Source: Rummeliibacillus stabekisii (GTDB lineage: Bacteria > Bacillota > Bacilli > Bacillales_A > Planococcaceae). From it: DNA of 64,000 bases. Shown piece by piece: positions 63,996 to 64,000 of this stretch; position 1 is the first letter of the stretch; each line of letters starts with the position of its first letter. The translations under genes and the position numbers were made by a program. The notes beneath the pieces were generated by a model. It was not told the origin of the DNA. It ran no database searches and was given only the letters and a program-made list of their open reading frames with translations. The stretch spans positions 328,547 through 392,546 of the forward strand of contig NZ_BJVD01000002.1 in the NCBI RefSeq assembly GCF_007988965.1, in the 5' to 3' direction.

Positions 63996-64000
63996 TTCTA

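Noticed and set aside
1..64000. CRISPR arrays, insertion sequences, prophage or conjugative genes
   Set aside because: No repeat-spacer pattern, transposase, integrase or phage structural gene was seen. The small excisionase-like HTH gene alone is not evidence of an element.

Overview
The window is chromosomal DNA from a low-GC, Gram-positive, spore-former-like member of the Bacillales. The best guess is Planococcaceae (a Lysinibacillus, Rummeliibacillus or Kurthia-like genus), which is an inference. The grounds are strong AGGAGG ribosome sites, frequent TTG and GTG starts, many rho-independent terminators, an S-box riboswitch, MntR- and WalR-type operators, Amj, MprF, a YocH-like LysM/3D protein, DesK-like and HelD homologues, and a lysine dehydrogenase close to the Geobacillus enzyme. 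No insertion sequence, prophage, CRISPR array or rRNA was seen. Almost everything reads as ordinary chromosomal backbone.

Layout. 1-6.2 kb: end of an M20 dipeptidase, a nitroreductase, an Amidase_6 protein, a DUF2804 protein, a glycerophosphodiesterase, HelD and an unannotated 45-residue ORF. 6.3-10.7 kb: a three-gene operon with a heterodimeric ABC exporter and a tandem GNAT protein. 11-16 kb: a PAS-PAS-GGDEF-EAL protein, a split threonine/serine exporter and a PdaC-like deacetylase. 16-19 kb: a lysine-catabolic pair (lysine 6-dehydrogenase and semialdehyde dehydrogenase). 20-24.5 kb: class I ribonucleotide reductase behind paired NrdR boxes and a leader terminator. 24.5-30 kb: UppP, a phosphoesterase, the lipid II flippase Amj with an apparent AUU start, an AI-2E transporter and a NERD protein. 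30-34.5 kb: a VanR/VanS-like two-component operon with an overlooked 45-residue membrane protein between regulator and kinase.

34.5-40 kb: small HTH protein, phosphatase, a frameshifted secreted beta-propeller gene, homoserine dehydrogenase and an S-box-controlled O-acetylhomoserine sulfhydrylase. 40-49 kb: NfrA-type oxidoreductase, an unknown membrane protein, a YhfW-like FAD/Rieske protein, peptidase T, a drug/metabolite transporter and MntH with an MntR box. 49-53.4 kb: a cluster matching the D-to-L amino acid conversion scheme (GNAT N-acyltransferase, N-succinyl-Arg/Lys racemase homologue, divergent regulator, M20 deacylase). 53.5-57.3 kb: a small acidic ORF, MprF and a WalR-box YocH-like wall protein. 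57.7-64 kb: cupin, Xre regulator, thioesterase, orphan DesK-like kinase, small membrane proteins, a YfbR-like nucleotidase, a very probable 6S RNA with promoter and terminator, a PAS-chemoreceptor fragment and tRNA-Glu.

Three genes carry one- or two-base indels in homopolymers or short repeats, and three others seem to lack a standard start codon. Either real decay or noisy sequencing could explain these, so raw-read checks matter.
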